Source: UBA922 sp035438805 (GTDB taxonomy: Bacteria; Patescibacteriota; Patescibacteriia; Magasanikbacterales; UBA922). Taken from it: 6,738 nucleotides of DNA. This document shows positions 6,045 to 6,738 of this stretch, piece after piece (position 1 is the first letter of the stretch; each line of letters starts with the position of its first letter). The translations under genes were made by a program, and so were the position numbers. Location of the stretch: NCBI GenBank assembly GCA_035438805.1, contig DAORJA010000050.1, positions 1 to 6,738 on the forward strand, read 5' to 3'. The notes below the pieces were generated by a model. The model saw only the letters and a program-made list of their open reading frames with translations, was not told where the DNA came from and did no database searches.

Positions 6045-6521
6045 CTAACTGTCATGTAGCAAGTGTCCAATGTGGTACATCGCAATCCCTGCAGCCACTG
6101 ACACATTAAGACTCTCTTTCATACCACGCATAGGAATATGCGTCACGATATCGCTCTTTTGAAGACTTTTTGTATCAATCCCATCAACCTCATTCCCCAC
6201 TATGAGGGCTATTTTTGTACCAATCAACTTTTTGGTTATGGTACCAAGATCGACACTCTTTTTTGTTTTTTCCAATGCAAGGATAGCATAACCTTCTTTT
6301 TTTAAACTAGTAATTAATCGTGCCAAGCTTTTTTTATGCTCCCACGGCACTGTTTTTTCAGCACCAAGAGCTACCTTATCGATTTCAGGACGTGGAGGTA
6401 CTGGAGTGTACCCTACAAGGTATATTTTATTAAATCCACACGCATCAGCTGTGCGGAACATTGCTCCTACATTGTGGCACGAGCGGATATTGGGAAGTAT
6501 AAGAGAGAGTTGTGGTTTCAT
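6045..6521 (-). CDS. SpoU/TrmH-family RNA 2'-O-methyltransferase
   Basis: This 158-residue SPOUT-fold enzyme should methylate a ribose 2'-OH in tRNA or rRNA using S-adenosylmethionine bound in the C-terminal trefoil knot. Motif 1 is NIRSCHNVGAMFRTADACGF (11-30; N17, R23 catalytic region), motif 2 is ALIVGNEVDGID (105-116; E111) and motif 3 is HIPMRGMKESLNVSVAAGIA (128-147; S137, N139). It has no N-terminal RNA-binding extension, so it is the minimal domain, close in length to TrmL; such enzymes act as dimers. Target cannot be assigned: TrmH, TrmL and RlmB branches share these motifs. The start at 6521 directly precedes the first strand PQLSLIL and lies 8 nt after a good -10. Its stop is 2 bp from the stop of the convergent ligase gene, with no terminator between. 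Confidence 0.93.
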   Translation of the reverse strand: MKPQLSLILPNIRSCHNVGAMFRTADACGFNKIYLVGYTPVPPRPEIDKVALGAEKTVPWEHKKSLARLITSLKKEGYAILALEKTKKSVDLGTITKKLIGTKIALIVGNEVDGIDTKSLQKSDIVTHIPMRGMKESLNVSVAAGIAMYHIGHLLHDS

Positions 6522-6529
6522 AGGACGTA

Positions 6530-6558
6530 AGCATAGCGAAAATAAGACTGGCTTTCAA
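6530..6558 (-). promoter_or_regulatory. Promoter of the methyltransferase gene, near-leaderless
   Basis: On the minus strand TTGAAA (6558-6553), a 17-bp spacer and TATGCT (6535-6530) form a good sigma70-type promoter. The ATG at 6521 is 8 nt after the -10, so the mRNA should begin within about 1-3 nt of the start codon. The -35 coincides with the loop of the preceding gene's terminator hairpin. Confidence 0.65.
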
Positions 6559-6565
6559 CCAGTCT
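6539..6565 (-). terminator. Intrinsic terminator of the upstream minus-strand gene
   Basis: On the minus strand AGACTGG (6565-6559) pairs perfectly with CCAGTCT (6551-6545) around a 7-nt loop, TTGAAAG, followed by TATTTT (6544-6539). It begins 11 nt after the stop of the partial gene to its right, the right position for that gene's terminator. The T-tract is short and interrupted, so efficiency may be moderate. The loop doubles as the -35 of the next gene. Confidence 0.7.
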
Positions 6566-6576
6566 AATATTTTCCA

Positions 6577-6738
6577 TTAATTTTGAGGACGTTCTTGAAG
6601 TGGGAGTAACGGGCGGACAGGTTTTTGTCGTTCGCCGGTAGACGTCGCAGATTTCTCTCGCTGACGTTGTAACATTTGCTGCTTTTTAAGCATTTCTTCT
6701 TGTCTTATACGCTCGAGCTTACGCTCGGCAACCGGGTC
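6577..6738 (-). CDS. C-terminal fragment of an unidentified charged protein
   Basis: An open frame enters from the right window edge and gives 53 residues before a TAA at 6579-6577. It begins DPVAERKLERIRQEEM and ends LPLQERPQN. The first 30 residues are rich in Lys, Arg, Glu and Gln and should form a charged helix or coiled coil (EEMLKKQQMLQRQREK). The remainder is Pro/Arg/Ser/Thr-rich and probably disordered. The hairpin just after its stop supports a true gene end. There is too little sequence to name a family, and the start lies outside the window. Confidence 0.6.
   Translation of the reverse strand, partial: DPVAERKLERIRQEEMLKKQQMLQRQREKSATSTGERQKPVRPLLPLQERPQN

Overview
The window is AT-rich and tightly packed, with eight complete protein genes plus the tail of a ninth cut off at the right edge. 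I see no RNA gene, insertion sequence, phage gene or CRISPR array. The gene set fits a Patescibacteria (CPR) genome, most likely a Parcubacteria/Paceibacteria lineage. The pointers are a PfkB kinase with a Cys-containing N-terminal insert of a kind I associate with these genomes, a stand-alone PolB-type exonuclease, a minimal SpoU methyltransferase, two ATP-grasp enzymes, small intergenic gaps and no Shine-Dalgarno sequence at a normal distance from any start. The assignment is inference; no 16S or marker gene is present.

Layout, left to right. (1) A plus-strand pair holds a 102-residue three-helix membrane protein (44-352) and, 4 bp later, a PfkB-family sugar/nucleoside kinase (357-1328). 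(2) A second plus-strand unit starts at a strong extended -10 promoter immediately after the kinase stop. It holds an ATP-grasp ligase resembling L-amino-acid ligases (1393-2676) and a protein that may have a GNAT/FemAB-type acyltransferase fold (2717-3520). It ends in a perfect hairpin that can terminate both strands. (3) Two minus-strand genes follow: a helical protein of unknown function (4254-3550) downstream of a PolB-type 3'-5' exonuclease (5022-4354). (4) Across a 108-bp divergent region with interleaved promoters lies a second ATP-grasp enzyme, of the RimK/glutathione-synthetase type (5131-6042). (5) Converging on it with a 2-bp gap is a SpoU/TrmH-type RNA 2'-O-methyltransferase (6521-6045). 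Its promoter is nested in the terminator hairpin of the gene cut by the window edge (6738-6577).

How the genes may work together: the ATP-grasp plus putative acyltransferase pair is the best candidate for an uncharacterised two-enzyme system, in which carboxylate-amine ligation is followed by a possible acyl or aminoacyl transfer. The product cannot be read from sequence. The rest looks like housekeeping in a reduced genome. The regulatory layer is also informative: extended -10 promoters, several 2-3 nt leaders, and a recurring pyrimidine-T before the ATG (TACT-ATG or TCCT-ATG in six of eight genes) suggest initiation without a Shine-Dalgarno sequence.
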